From positions 3,049,001 through 3,113,000 of the forward strand of contig CP065007.1 in assembly GCA_016699715.1 (NCBI GenBank): a DNA stretch of 64,000 nt, written 5' to 3'. A program made the translations under genes and the position numbers. The stretch's first letter is position 1. Every line of letters begins with the position of its first letter. The notes below the pieces were generated by a model, which saw nothing but the letters and a program-made list of their open reading frames with translations, was not told where the DNA came from and did not search any database. This document shows positions 52,361 to 61,389 of this stretch, piece after piece. Source of the DNA: Candidatus Competibacteraceae bacterium (lineage in GTDB: Bacteria; Pseudomonadota; Gammaproteobacteria; Competibacterales; Competibacteraceae).

Positions 52361-55012
52361 ATGCCCAGTTTTTTTGAATACATTAATTCCTATACGAATG
52401 CGAGCTTTGGAATTCAGCTTCCATTTCATGCAATCATTATTGCTATTTTTATTATTGTTCTTTTTTTAGCATTTATTAGTTTTTATTGTGTCCCTGCATT
52501 ATTGCTATGGTTTAGATTATGGCGATTAAGAAAAAATTTAATGCTATTCAAAAAGAACAATTTATTAGAGTATCCAGTTGAGTTTTTCAAACAAAGTAGT
52601 CTATTCGAGCATCTATGGGCTGAGTATCAAGAAACTCTACATGAACAACGCACAATCAACCCTCAAACAGGCATTGAAGAAATCGCAGCCATTCGTTCCA
52701 CGACCCCCGCAGAGGTATTTTTTGGCTCAACCACTTTAGTGGATGGACAATTACATACTGAATTTTTCAAGCATTTGCCAGGAATTCTAACGGGTTTGGG
52801 TATTATTGGTACTTTTCTTGGTCTCATCCACGGTCTGCAAGCTTTTCATGTTGACAAAGACACTGAAATCGTTCGTCAAAGCCTTGATCAATTGTTGCGT
52901 GGAGTTTATGAAGCATTCATGGTTTCGATGGCAGCTATTGCTTTAGCAATGATCGTAACACTCTTTGAAAAATTGCTGCTTTCTACACTCTACCGAAAAA
53001 CTGAAGATCTTTGTTTTCTTATTGATAGCTTCTATGCATCAGGATCTGGCGAAGAATATCTTGAACGACTTGTTAAATCTTCTGAAAATTCTGCCAGCCA
53101 AGCAAGCATCATTAAAGATGCTTTGGTTAAAGACCTCAAAGAAATCTTGAGTGAAATTACTCAACAACAAATTCAATCTACTCTGACCAATCAGCAACAA
53201 TTAAGCGAGCAATTTAGAGAAAGCATTCTGATTAGCCAGCAACAATTAAATGACCAATTTAAGGAAAGCATTGAAGCAGGTATCAGCCAACCTCTCCAGA
53301 AAATTGCTGATGGCTTCAATAATCAACATAAGAGGACGGGCGATGATCTCAGTAGCGCCCTAAATGACGTATTTGCTGCTTTCACGCAGCGCTTACAAGA
53401 TCTGTTTGGCGGACAAACGACCGGCATCTACGAGCTACAACAGCAAACAGTTGAAACCCTGCAAGCGACGGCGCAGCAGTTTCAACAGATGACCACTCAA
53501 ATTGATGCGGCCGGTCGCAATACAACCAGCACCATGACTGAAACATTGGCCGAAGCGATGAAGGCGATGGAATCGCGTCAACAAGCGATGAATGAACGCA
53601 TGATGGAGTTTATCGGACAGATCCGGACGATGAGCCAGACGGGTCAAGCTGAGACCGAGCAAAAACTTCAGACACTACTCGATGATTTAGGCCAACAAAT
53701 GACTCGCACGGTGGCCGAACTCCAAGTACAAAGCCGGGCGGCCAATGACGATCACCAAGGCCGGCAACAGCAGATGGCCGAAGCGACCATTACCGCGATC
53801 ACCCGGTTATCTAGCGGGGTTGAGACTTCGTTGCAAACCATGCAGGGACAATTGACCGGGATGCTGGATCATCTGGAACAGCAGACCCAGAACACCACGG
53901 CCCAAAATACCGAACAGCAACGGCAATTGGCGCAACAGAATCAACAGGCTGTGCAAGCTTTAACCAGTAGCGTCGATCAGACCGTCAGCAAGGTTTCTGA
54001 ACAGACCGCCGATATGTTGGCGAAATTGGCGAGCACCGTGGAAAGCCAGCAAGCCACGATTGCCGATGTAGTGACCAAGATGATGGCGGAACTCCAAGCA
54101 CAAAGTCGGGCGGCCAATGACGATCACCAAGGCCGGCAACAGCAGATGGCCGAAGCGACCATTGCCGCGATCACCCGGTTATCTAGCGGGGTTGAGACTT
54201 CGTTGCAAACCATGCAGGGGCAATTGACCGGGATGCTGGATCATCTGGAACAGCAGACCCAGAACACCACGGCTAATCAACAGCAGCAACAACGCGAGTT
54301 AACCGTACATCAACAAAAGGCGATTGAAACCTTAACCGCTAGCGTCAATGACACGCTAGGCAAAGTCTCGATTGAAACGACCGGGATGCTCATCAAGCTA
54401 ACCGCTTTGGTCGAAAGTCACCAACAGGCCGCCGCTGACGCGGTGCACTCCATCCAGACCGTCATTACCCAAATGAGCGAAGTCACCACCTCCGCTCTGA
54501 CCGGGATGAACCAGGGCGCTGAAAATTTGATCCACGCCACCCGCGACTTTAGCCAAGCCGGGCAAAGTGTCGCAGGCGTATTAGACAAAGCCGCAAACAT
54601 CACCCACCAACTGGCGCAATCCGCAGACGCCCTCTCGACCGCAACGGAGGGGATTGAAACCCTGATGGGCGATTACAGCGCAGTGCGCCAGCAATTGAAC
54701 GACATGCTCCAGGCGTTGAAAGGCACCGTCGAAGCGGCCCGCAAGGAAGCCTCCTTGACCGCCGATATTTTGAGTCGGATTGATCACGCCACCCAGAAGC
54801 TGGCGACCGCACAAAATCAGGCAGATCACTATCTCGGCCAAGTGAGTGAAGTACTGGAAGAAACACATCAAACATTTGCTTCCAGTATGCGCGGTACGCT
54901 TAAAGAGGCTAACCAACAATTCTTCCAACATCTGACCGATGCCACCGCGCTGCTGCGAGGTTCCATTGAGGAACTCGATCTCGTGTTGGGCAACGTCTCC
55001 ACCCGGAAATAA
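52361..55012 (+). CDS. zorA: Zorya protein ZorA, MotA-like channel with long tail
   Basis: An 883-residue stator-like membrane protein of the Zorya anti-phage system. The first helix is about 24-50 (AIIIAIFIIVLFLAFISFY). MotA/TolQ/ExbB-like helices lie at about 139-160 (LPGILTGLGIIGTFLGLIHGL) and 183-205 (AFMVSMAAIALAMIVTLFE). A Gln/Thr-rich helical tail runs from about 220 to 883, predicted to extend into the cytoplasm. In the tail, residues about 453-514 are repeated almost exactly at 577-638. It is longer than ZorA from E. coli (about 730). The first kb is clearly more AT-rich than the rest. It is 6 bp upstream of zorB. Confidence 0.93.
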   Translation: MPSFFEYINSYTNASFGIQLPFHAIIIAIFIIVLFLAFISFYCVPALLLWFRLWRLRKNLMLFKKNNLLEYPVEFFKQSSLFEHLWAEYQETLHEQRTINPQTGIEEIAAIRSTTPAEVFFGSTTLVDGQLHTEFFKHLPGILTGLGIIGTFLGLIHGLQAFHVDKDTEIVRQSLDQLLRGVYEAFMVSMAAIALAMIVTLFEKLLLSTLYRKTEDLCFLIDSFYASGSGEEYLERLVKSSENSASQASIIKDALVKDLKEILSEITQQQIQSTLTNQQQLSEQFRESILISQQQLNDQFKESIEAGISQPLQKIADGFNNQHKRTGDDLSSALNDVFAAFTQRLQDLFGGQTTGIYELQQQTVETLQATAQQFQQMTTQIDAAGRNTTSTMTETLAEAMKAMESRQQAMNERMMEFIGQIRTMSQTGQAETEQKLQTLLDDLGQQMTRTVAELQVQSRAANDDHQGRQQQMAEATITAITRLSSGVETSLQTMQGQLTGMLDHLEQQTQNTTAQNTEQQRQLAQQNQQAVQALTSSVDQTVSKVSEQTADMLAKLASTVESQQATIADVVTKMMAELQAQSRAANDDHQGRQQQMAEATIAAITRLSSGVETSLQTMQGQLTGMLDHLEQQTQNTTANQQQQQRELTVHQQKAIETLTASVNDTLGKVSIETTGMLIKLTALVESHQQAAADAVHSIQTVITQMSEVTTSALTGMNQGAENLIHATRDFSQAGQSVAGVLDKAANITHQLAQSADALSTATEGIETLMGDYSAVRQQLNDMLQALKGTVEAARKEASLTADILSRIDHATQKLATAQNQADHYLGQVSEVLEETHQTFASSMRGTLKEANQQFFQHLTDATALLRGSIEELDLVLGNVSTRK
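53717..53902 (+). repeat. ZorA tail repeat, copy 1
   Basis: A 186-bp segment that recurs at 54089-54274 with only about five base differences. The copies are 372 bp (124 codons) apart and the reading frame is preserved. Confidence 0.9.
54089..54274 (+). repeat. ZorA tail repeat, copy 2
   Basis: Second copy of the 186-bp tail segment (first at 53717-53902). The sequence between and after the copies is related but more diverged (LTSSVDQTVSKVSEQT versus LTASVNDTLGKVSIET), so the whole 372-bp unit was probably duplicated. Confidence 0.9.
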
Positions 55013-55018
55013 CCGACC

Positions 55019-55741
55019 ATGCTGGGAGCACGCATCGTCCTCAAAAAGGGCAGACGGGATGAGGCGGAAAAACCCTTTTGGATTTCCTTCGCCGATTTAA
55101 TGACGGCCTTGATGGTGTTGTTTTTGGTGGTGATGAGCGTCGCACTGCTTTCCGTCACCAAGACCGTCAGCGAAATCGAACGCCTCAAGGCGCAACGGGA
55201 GCGCGACATCAACGCCCTGCTGGAAAAAGTGAAACAGGCCACCGATCGCTATCCGGGGGTCATGGTCGATAAGAACCGCAATGTCATTGACTTTGGCGAC
55301 CGCGCCCGCTTCGATACCGCCAGCCATCAGCTCAATCCGGAACAGGCCCGACTCCTGCGCGCTTTTGTGCCAGAAGTGTTGGCCATCGCCCAGGATGACT
55401 TGGGCCGCCGCTGGCTCAAACGCATCGTGGCCGAGGGATTTACCGACCAACGGGGCACTTATCTTTACAACCTCAACCTTTCGTTGCAACGCAGCCAGCG
55501 CGTGTTGTGCGTCCTGCTGGCACCCCCGTTTCCCGATGAAGTCCCCATGACGCCAGACCAATTGGAGCAGATTCGCGAACTGTTTCTGGTGGGCGGTTAT
55601 TCCTTCAATTCGGCCAAAGCCTCTTTCGAGGAAAGCCGTCGTATTGAACTGCGACTGGAATTTCTGAGTATCGGCGAGGAGCGTCCCTCCAACGAAGGGA
55701 TTGCCCGTGGCAATTTCGGTCCTTGCGCCTTGGGAAATTAA
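55019..55741 (+). CDS. zorB: Zorya protein ZorB, MotB-like with OmpA-type peptidoglycan-binding domain
   Basis: A 240-residue partner of ZorA. The single transmembrane helix starts at FWISFADLMTALMVLFLVVM and contains the conserved proton-path-type Asp at position 26. A coiled region (EIERLKAQRERDINALLEKV) and an OmpA-C-like domain follow, with VIDFGDRARFDTASHQLNPEQ and GFTDQRGTYLYNLNLSLQRSQRV, the peptidoglycan-contact motif. ATG 55019 is six bases after zorA. The stop precedes the zorC ATG by one base. Confidence 0.93.
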   Translation: MLGARIVLKKGRRDEAEKPFWISFADLMTALMVLFLVVMSVALLSVTKTVSEIERLKAQRERDINALLEKVKQATDRYPGVMVDKNRNVIDFGDRARFDTASHQLNPEQARLLRAFVPEVLAIAQDDLGRRWLKRIVAEGFTDQRGTYLYNLNLSLQRSQRVLCVLLAPPFPDEVPMTPDQLEQIRELFLVGGYSFNSAKASFEESRRIELRLEFLSIGEERPSNEGIARGNFGPCALGN

Positions 55742-55742
55742 C

Positions 55743-57371
55743 ATGGAACCCATCGAAGACCTCCGGCAAGCGTTACGCTCTATCAACGATACTGCATTTC
55801 AAGGTCTGTATTTTGATCATCGCCCGATTCAGCAGGAAGTCAAAAAGCTGGAATCACGGGTTAACCAGCCCGATGCCAGTCCACCACTGGATCGAATCGC
55901 AGAAGCGATGGCAAAGTTACTTTCGACGGGGCATTTGGACGACTTTCGTGATCTTCGCGTTATCAGTTTCGGCGCTGCCACGCCATTGGGAACCTATCAA
56001 ATCCGCCTGATCGAAAAAAAAGATCATTTTCCGAAGTTGTTAAACAGCATCGATCACTATCGCGACCGACCGAGAGCCTTTCGACGGCTCTATCGTGGCC
56101 TGCTGGCGAGTTACTTTCAGTATGACCCACAAGCCCCCTATGCCAAAGACGCCGGCCCTAATCACTGGAAGCGCCTGCGCCAGTATCTGAATGATCATAT
56201 CGACGGCTTGCAGACAGCAGGGATCGACCCCGACTGGATTGCGGTTCTCCAAGAGCACCGCAATCTGCTGACCGATGATCCGTGCAGCCGTTACGGCGAA
56301 GCATTGTTGGATGGGGCCAGCGATGCGTTCGAGGAAGCGGGGCGACAACTCGGCTTTTCGGGAACCTCATGGGTGACCCGTGCGGTCGTCGCTGCCCGTA
56401 TCGAGGCTGCTGTCCGTCGCTCTGATCACGAATTCAAAGCGTATTTGCCGGAATTGCTCAAGTTGCTGAATGAACCCCGCCATGCCTCCTTACTAAATGC
56501 CAGGTTGGCCCAATTGCTTGAGCGCTATGCACATACGCAACCCGTGGTGATCCACCACGAATTACGTAACTTTGCGGTTGAACACTGGAAAAACCCCTGG
56601 CTCCCAATCAATGAAAACCGCTGGGCGCTGGTTTCCGAATTGACCCGAAAGATGGTTGGCAGTTGGCTCAAGCTCGATTTGATGAAAAGCTTTTTTGAGT
56701 TACTTTCTGCTGACGGTAGCAATGATAGCCGACGGCTCGATTTCTGGATTCGCTATATCGATGAAATTAACGATATGTATTTTGCGCTGGGACGTTATGC
56801 GACCAAAAATCAGGAAGCTTCGTTTGTCGCTATTCGTAAAAAAATGGCCGGACGTTTGCTGCGTTTATCCGGCACGGGGCGGGAGAATAACGCCTTCATT
56901 ATGACGATGGGTAACACGGTATTTGTCGAGTTTGGAATGCAAGGAAATGCCGCCTATGTCTACCCCTTATCAGAGCTTCCTTTTGAATTAGACGGTGTGC
57001 GTGACATCCATTTGAAAGCACTGAAGGATACCCATGCAGGTGATCGACTTTATCACAAGGATAACGTGCATAATTACAAGCATTGGGAGCAACGTTTCAA
57101 TGCCCATCTCTATCAGCAATTTGGCATCCGTGTTTCAAGTCCTGGAGAGATTCCCGAACCATGGCGATCCGGTTCCTATTACACGACCCGCAACGACACT
57201 ACCCTTCAAATTTTTTGCCAAGCATTCAAGCTCACGACAGAAGAGGCCCGACCGCTTGGCGGTTATTTGTGGATTAAAGCCAATGACCAAACCTCGATTA
57301 TCAATCAACAACTTCGGGCTTGGGGTTTTAGCTATCGTGCCGGTCGCGGCTGGTTTCGCATCGGAGAATAA
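55743..57371 (+). CDS. zorC: Zorya protein ZorC (EH-signature domain)
   Basis: A 542-residue cytoplasmic component of type I Zorya. A helical N-terminal part is followed by the region RRLDFWIRYIDEINDMYFALG and NNAFIMTMGNTVFVEFGMQGNAAYVYPL, which I associate with the EH-signature domain. The role is DNA binding or relay to ZorD according to what is known of the system; no catalytic motif is visible. ATG 55743 is chosen because it follows the zorB stop directly with GGGA upstream; an in-frame upstream start would overlap zorB. Confidence 0.88.
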   Translation: MEPIEDLRQALRSINDTAFQGLYFDHRPIQQEVKKLESRVNQPDASPPLDRIAEAMAKLLSTGHLDDFRDLRVISFGAATPLGTYQIRLIEKKDHFPKLLNSIDHYRDRPRAFRRLYRGLLASYFQYDPQAPYAKDAGPNHWKRLRQYLNDHIDGLQTAGIDPDWIAVLQEHRNLLTDDPCSRYGEALLDGASDAFEEAGRQLGFSGTSWVTRAVVAARIEAAVRRSDHEFKAYLPELLKLLNEPRHASLLNARLAQLLERYAHTQPVVIHHELRNFAVEHWKNPWLPINENRWALVSELTRKMVGSWLKLDLMKSFFELLSADGSNDSRRLDFWIRYIDEINDMYFALGRYATKNQEASFVAIRKKMAGRLLRLSGTGRENNAFIMTMGNTVFVEFGMQGNAAYVYPLSELPFELDGVRDIHLKALKDTHAGDRLYHKDNVHNYKHWEQRFNAHLYQQFGIRVSSPGEIPEPWRSGSYYTTRNDTTLQIFCQAFKLTTEEARPLGGYLWIKANDQTSIINQQLRAWGFSYRAGRGWFRIGE

Positions 57372-57374
57372 GCC

Positions 57375-60300
57375 ATGAAACTACCCTGGTTTCGCCGCAA
57401 AGCCCCTCATGAACCGGTAAGGTTCTGGTATCGCGCCTGGACAGCGGATGGCGTCGCCGTGGTGCGCGACCGGCAAACACTGACTTCAGGGCTGGAAACC
57501 GCACAATCGCTGGATGCGCCCGATTTGGCAGGCTTGCTTGAGCAACTGGAAGATGAAGGCTTCGCTTGGCCGATGGAGGGCGGAGTGCTGATTTCTTGGG
57601 AACAGGTTTACGCTCTCCAGGCACATCAGGGTTTTGCTGACAGCCTCCCCCTACTCGAACTTCCGCCGGCGACCTCTGCCAGTCCAGTCCTGAAATCGCA
57701 CCATTCCCTGGCCGATCCACATTTCGCCATCACCGTGGGCGGTTGGCACGACGGTTTCGGGCGCACCCTCCCCATCAAAAAGGTTCACGGTGCCGTCATT
57801 CAAACCACGGACGGCGAGGGATTCTTGTCTCAAGCCGCCTGGGTTACGCTCCATCACATCAGCACCTTCCAACATCGGGCGGAAACCGAGCGCACCGACC
57901 TGTTTCATCGGCGGCAATGGGGCATCATTCGCCAAGCGGCCTTGGCAGCGAACGCGCGACTCGATGACTTTCTCTACCGAACCGTCGTTATCACCCCGGA
58001 AAAGCTCGACATTGGCTTGCGGCACACCGACGTCAGCGGTACGCGGGTCGTGGAAGTCTCGCCGAGTTTTTTCGGGGCGCCAGAAAACTGGTTGGAAGTT
58101 TTTGACACCTACCGGGAAGTTCCCAACCGGTACGATTTCCCCACCCCGGAAGGCATCCTTCAGGTACTGGTCATGCCCGAAGTCAAAACCGTACTGAGTC
58201 AGATCAAACGGTTGGACCGGCGACGAGTGACAGGCAGTCGGGCCGAAGCCTTTGTCGTCAATCCGTTTGCGGCGCTAGGCGAAGACGCCGCCCGCGTCAT
58301 CGATCCCGAACAGTTCGAGCGTGAACGCGAACGTGCGGGACTGGTGTTCGACCGCTTCTTTGCGGACATCCATACGGATGCCGTGGGCTATCCCGAACAA
58401 GTAGGGTTGCGTATTGAAGCTGCACAGCGCACCAACGCCACCGAGAGTGAAACCCGCCTGTTCCGCGATGATGCCGAACTCGCAGCCTTTATCAGCACTG
58501 TTGAGCAGGCGCTGAACCAGCAACGCCAAGTCTGCGCCTGGAGCGGCTTTGAGTTCGAGTTGTTGGGCGATACGCCCAGCGAGATTGCACGGCTGCGTGC
58601 GGCCCTGATGGAGCGGCAAACCCCGCGGATTTTGGTGAACTATGCCCATATTTATGATCTGAGCCGCTACAGCGCCCGCATCGAGGATATTGGCATCGAG
58701 AAGCCTTATTACTCGCCTTATATCGCCAAAAAGAACGACGATGAAGGTTGGTTTCCCGACAACATTCTTCCGCTGCTCTCATTTCTGCCGGAGGGCGCCA
58801 GCGAGCCGGTGATTATCCCGTTGACCTCGCAAGTACGGGAACTGTTTGAAACCAAGCTTCAAGAAACCAAGGCCAGCGGTCAGACCAGCTTCCAGATCAA
58901 GGGCTTTCCACAACCGATCCCGGTCCGCGAAGCCGAGGCTATTCTGCAAACCTTCACCGAAGTATTGAGTGATGCTCGCCAAGCAAGCTTCGATCCGACC
59001 CAAGTCAAACGGCCTTCCAGTGAACGCCAAGAAAGGCGGCTTATCCTCAAGGGCAACATTCAAGGGATTGATTATGAAGAGGCGCGTCGGGATATTTTGC
59101 AGGCTTATTCAACACTTCCAGCACTCCCCAAAGCATTGCGTGAGGATATCCGACTCCTCGATCACCAGTGTGAGGGCGTGGCCCGACTTCAACATCTGTT
59201 TCAGAAGTCGCCCGAATACTGCCGGGGGGTGATTCTGGCCGACGATATGGGCTTGGGTAAGACGCTGCAACTTTTAACGCTCATCGCATGGGCCTTTGAA
59301 CAACAAGTTGATTTGGAACCAGCTCTGATCGTAGCCCCCGTGTCTTTGCTGGAAAACTGGGAAGAAGAGACCCAGAAATTCTTTAAGCCCAACGGTTTGC
59401 CAGTGCTGACGTTGTATGGATCATCCATCCAGGCGCTGCGGGTCCCCCGCGCCAGCATCGACATCCAACTGGCAGAAGAGGGACTGGTGAGGTTTCTGCG
59501 GCCCGGTTGGCGGCAAGGTGCACGACTGGTATTGACCACTTATGAAACCTTGCGCGACTTTGAATTTTCGTTTGCCGAAGAAGACTGGTCGATCATGGTC
59601 TGTGATGAAGCACAGAAGATTAAAAATCCTAATACTCTGATGACCCGCTCTGCTAAAAAGCAGAAGGTCCGCTTCAAAATCGCCTGCACCGGTACCCCAG
59701 TAGAAAACACCTTGGCTGATCTCTGGTGCCTATTTGACTTTATTCAACCGGGCTTGCTCGGAGCGCTCAATGACTTTGGTCGCCGTTATCGCCGGCCCAT
59801 TGAGGCAAAAACCGACGAAGAATTGGCGCGGGTTGAGGAGTTGCGAACACGGATCGATCCACAAGTCATCCGACGCACCAAAGCACAAGTTGCTAAAGAT
59901 CTGCCTCAAAAGATCGAACGGGATTACCGCATTCCACTTTCGACCCACCAACGGGCGTTGTACGCCAATGCAATAGACTTGTTCCGCCAGCGCGATAACC
60001 CCAATGTTGTCGTACCCTTCAAGAATCACTTGGGTTTGCTCCACTACCTGAGACTGATTTGCACCGATCCACGTCGTCATGGAATGGATGTCTTCAAACC
60101 AGAACCTTTGGCGGAATATCGCGACAAAGCACCTAAATTACATTGGTTACTGGAAACCTTATTACCCATTCAGCAACACGCCGAGAAAGTCATCATTTTC
60201 TGCGAATTCCGAACGATCCAGCGGTTACTCAAATACTACATTGAGCAGATGTTTGGCTTTTCCCCAGACATCATCAATGGCGATACGAAAGCCTCCAGTA

Positions 60301-61133
60301 AGGCGATGGATAGTCGGCAAAAACGTCTCAAGGCTTTTCAGGCCAAAACCGGGTTTGGCGCCATCATTCTATCGCCGGTCGCGGTCGGCTTCGGTGTGAA
60401 CATCCAGGCGGCGAATCATGTTATCCACTATACGCGGCACTGGAACCCCGCTAAAGAGGATCAGGCCACCGATCGGGCCTATCGAATTGGCGCGACCAAA
60501 GATGTGCATGTTTACTACCCGGTGATCCATGCCGGCGATTTCACGACCTTCGATATGAAGTTGCATGAACTGCTTCAGCGTAAACGGGAACTGGCGCGGG
60601 ATATGTTGAATGGCACGGGGGAAATTACCCCCAGTGATTTTGATCTTGCCGACGTAATCCCGATAGGCGATGGCCTTCCCTTTGATGCCAAATTAACACT
60701 GGATGATGCGTTACAAATGCGCCCGGACTACTTCGAGGGCTTGGTTGCGGCGCTCTGGCAACAGCGGGGGTTTCTGGAGGTTCAGCGCACTCCAACCAGT
60801 GGCGATCATGGAATTGATGTGGTGGCCATTCGCCGGCCACAGGGCGAGCTGATCCAGTGCAAGACCTCTTCCCTTGAAAATGCGCGACTCGGGTGGGACG
60901 CGATCAAGGATGTGGTCACCGGTGCAGCGACCTATGAACGACGCCACCCGGATGTCACGTTCAAAAGAGTCTGTGTGACCAATCAGTTTTTCAATGCCAC
61001 AACCCAACGCCATGCAGAGAACAACCATGTCGCTCTCTATGATCAGCAGCACCTTGCGCAGCTCTTGAAGGATTACCCGGTACGGTTATTGGATGTGGAG
61101 CGATTCCTGTATACCGAATGGAATCAGGTGTAG
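57375..61133 (+). CDS. zorD: Zorya protein ZorD, SNF2 helicase with Mrr-like nuclease domain
   Basis: The 1252-residue effector of type I Zorya. A long N-terminal part (about 1-560) of unknown fold is followed by the SNF2 ATPase with DDMGLGKT (623-630), VCDEAQKIKNP (DEAQ at 744-747) and TGTPVENTLADLWCLFDF. The helicase C lobe has SPVAVGFGVNIQAANHVIHY and ATDRAYRIG. The C-terminal Mrr-type restriction domain begins at YFEGLVAALWQQRGF and contains GDHGIDVVAIRR (Asp 1148) and QCK (Gln 1161, Lys 1163). All key residues are kept, so it should be active. It ends 158 bp before the right repeat. Confidence 0.95.
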   Translation: MKLPWFRRKAPHEPVRFWYRAWTADGVAVVRDRQTLTSGLETAQSLDAPDLAGLLEQLEDEGFAWPMEGGVLISWEQVYALQAHQGFADSLPLLELPPATSASPVLKSHHSLADPHFAITVGGWHDGFGRTLPIKKVHGAVIQTTDGEGFLSQAAWVTLHHISTFQHRAETERTDLFHRRQWGIIRQAALAANARLDDFLYRTVVITPEKLDIGLRHTDVSGTRVVEVSPSFFGAPENWLEVFDTYREVPNRYDFPTPEGILQVLVMPEVKTVLSQIKRLDRRRVTGSRAEAFVVNPFAALGEDAARVIDPEQFERERERAGLVFDRFFADIHTDAVGYPEQVGLRIEAAQRTNATESETRLFRDDAELAAFISTVEQALNQQRQVCAWSGFEFELLGDTPSEIARLRAALMERQTPRILVNYAHIYDLSRYSARIEDIGIEKPYYSPYIAKKNDDEGWFPDNILPLLSFLPEGASEPVIIPLTSQVRELFETKLQETKASGQTSFQIKGFPQPIPVREAEAILQTFTEVLSDARQASFDPTQVKRPSSERQERRLILKGNIQGIDYEEARRDILQAYSTLPALPKALREDIRLLDHQCEGVARLQHLFQKSPEYCRGVILADDMGLGKTLQLLTLIAWAFEQQVDLEPALIVAPVSLLENWEEETQKFFKPNGLPVLTLYGSSIQALRVPRASIDIQLAEEGLVRFLRPGWRQGARLVLTTYETLRDFEFSFAEEDWSIMVCDEAQKIKNPNTLMTRSAKKQKVRFKIACTGTPVENTLADLWCLFDFIQPGLLGALNDFGRRYRRPIEAKTDEELARVEELRTRIDPQVIRRTKAQVAKDLPQKIERDYRIPLSTHQRALYANAIDLFRQRDNPNVVVPFKNHLGLLHYLRLICTDPRRHGMDVFKPEPLAEYRDKAPKLHWLLETLLPIQQHAEKVIIFCEFRTIQRLLKYYIEQMFGFSPDIINGDTKASSKAMDSRQKRLKAFQAKTGFGAIILSPVAVGFGVNIQAANHVIHYTRHWNPAKEDQATDRAYRIGATKDVHVYYPVIHAGDFTTFDMKLHELLQRKRELARDMLNGTGEITPSDFDLADVIPIGDGLPFDAKLTLDDALQMRPDYFEGLVAALWQQRGFLEVQRTPTSGDHGIDVVAIRRPQGELIQCKTSSLENARLGWDAIKDVVTGAATYERRHPDVTFKRVCVTNQFFNATTQRHAENNHVALYDQQHLAQLLKDYPVRLLDVERFLYTEWNQV

Positions 61134-61291
61134 TTTTTACGGGCTAAACATCAGGCGCCTGAACCACCTCGACTTTCTCGGAGGCTCCAACTCTTGAGAG
61201 GATGGAACCATGAATATCGACAAAGTGTTCCTCTGAAGTACAGGATCGGGTGGTTCGGATGGTACTTGAGCGTCAGGACGAGCAGGAATCG

Positions 61292-61389
61292 ACGAGCCGA
61301 TGCTGAAACTGTGCCGGGCGATGGGCTTCACCGTCCGGGCCTGCCCCGACGATCCCGGCGTGACGATTGTCACCCTGCCGCTGGCCGGC
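61292..61389 (+). repeat. right copy of the 98-bp direct repeat (attR-like, ancestral gene end)
   Basis: Identical to 51694-51791. In the Pat frame it ends in PLAG followed by TAG at 61390-61392, which shares CTAG (61389-61392) with the stop of the PAP2 gene. That neat overlap suggests this is the original 3' end of the Pat-like gene. Confidence 0.95.

Larger units (their letters stand above)
51792..61291 (+). mobile_element. Zorya defence island inserted at the 3' end of the Pat-like gene
   Basis: About 9.5 kb bounded by 98-bp perfect direct repeats of the host gene end. It contains zorABCD and a 560-bp leader, and no recognisable integrase or transposase. Base composition is mixed: the leader's end and the first kb of zorA are AT-rich, the rest intermediate. 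The repeat arrangement is that of site-specific islands that restore the target gene 3' end. Confidence 0.8.

Noticed and set aside
51694..61389. 98-bp direct repeats as insertion-sequence ends
   Set aside because: They are direct, coding, and equal the end of the Pat-like gene; there is no transposase between them.
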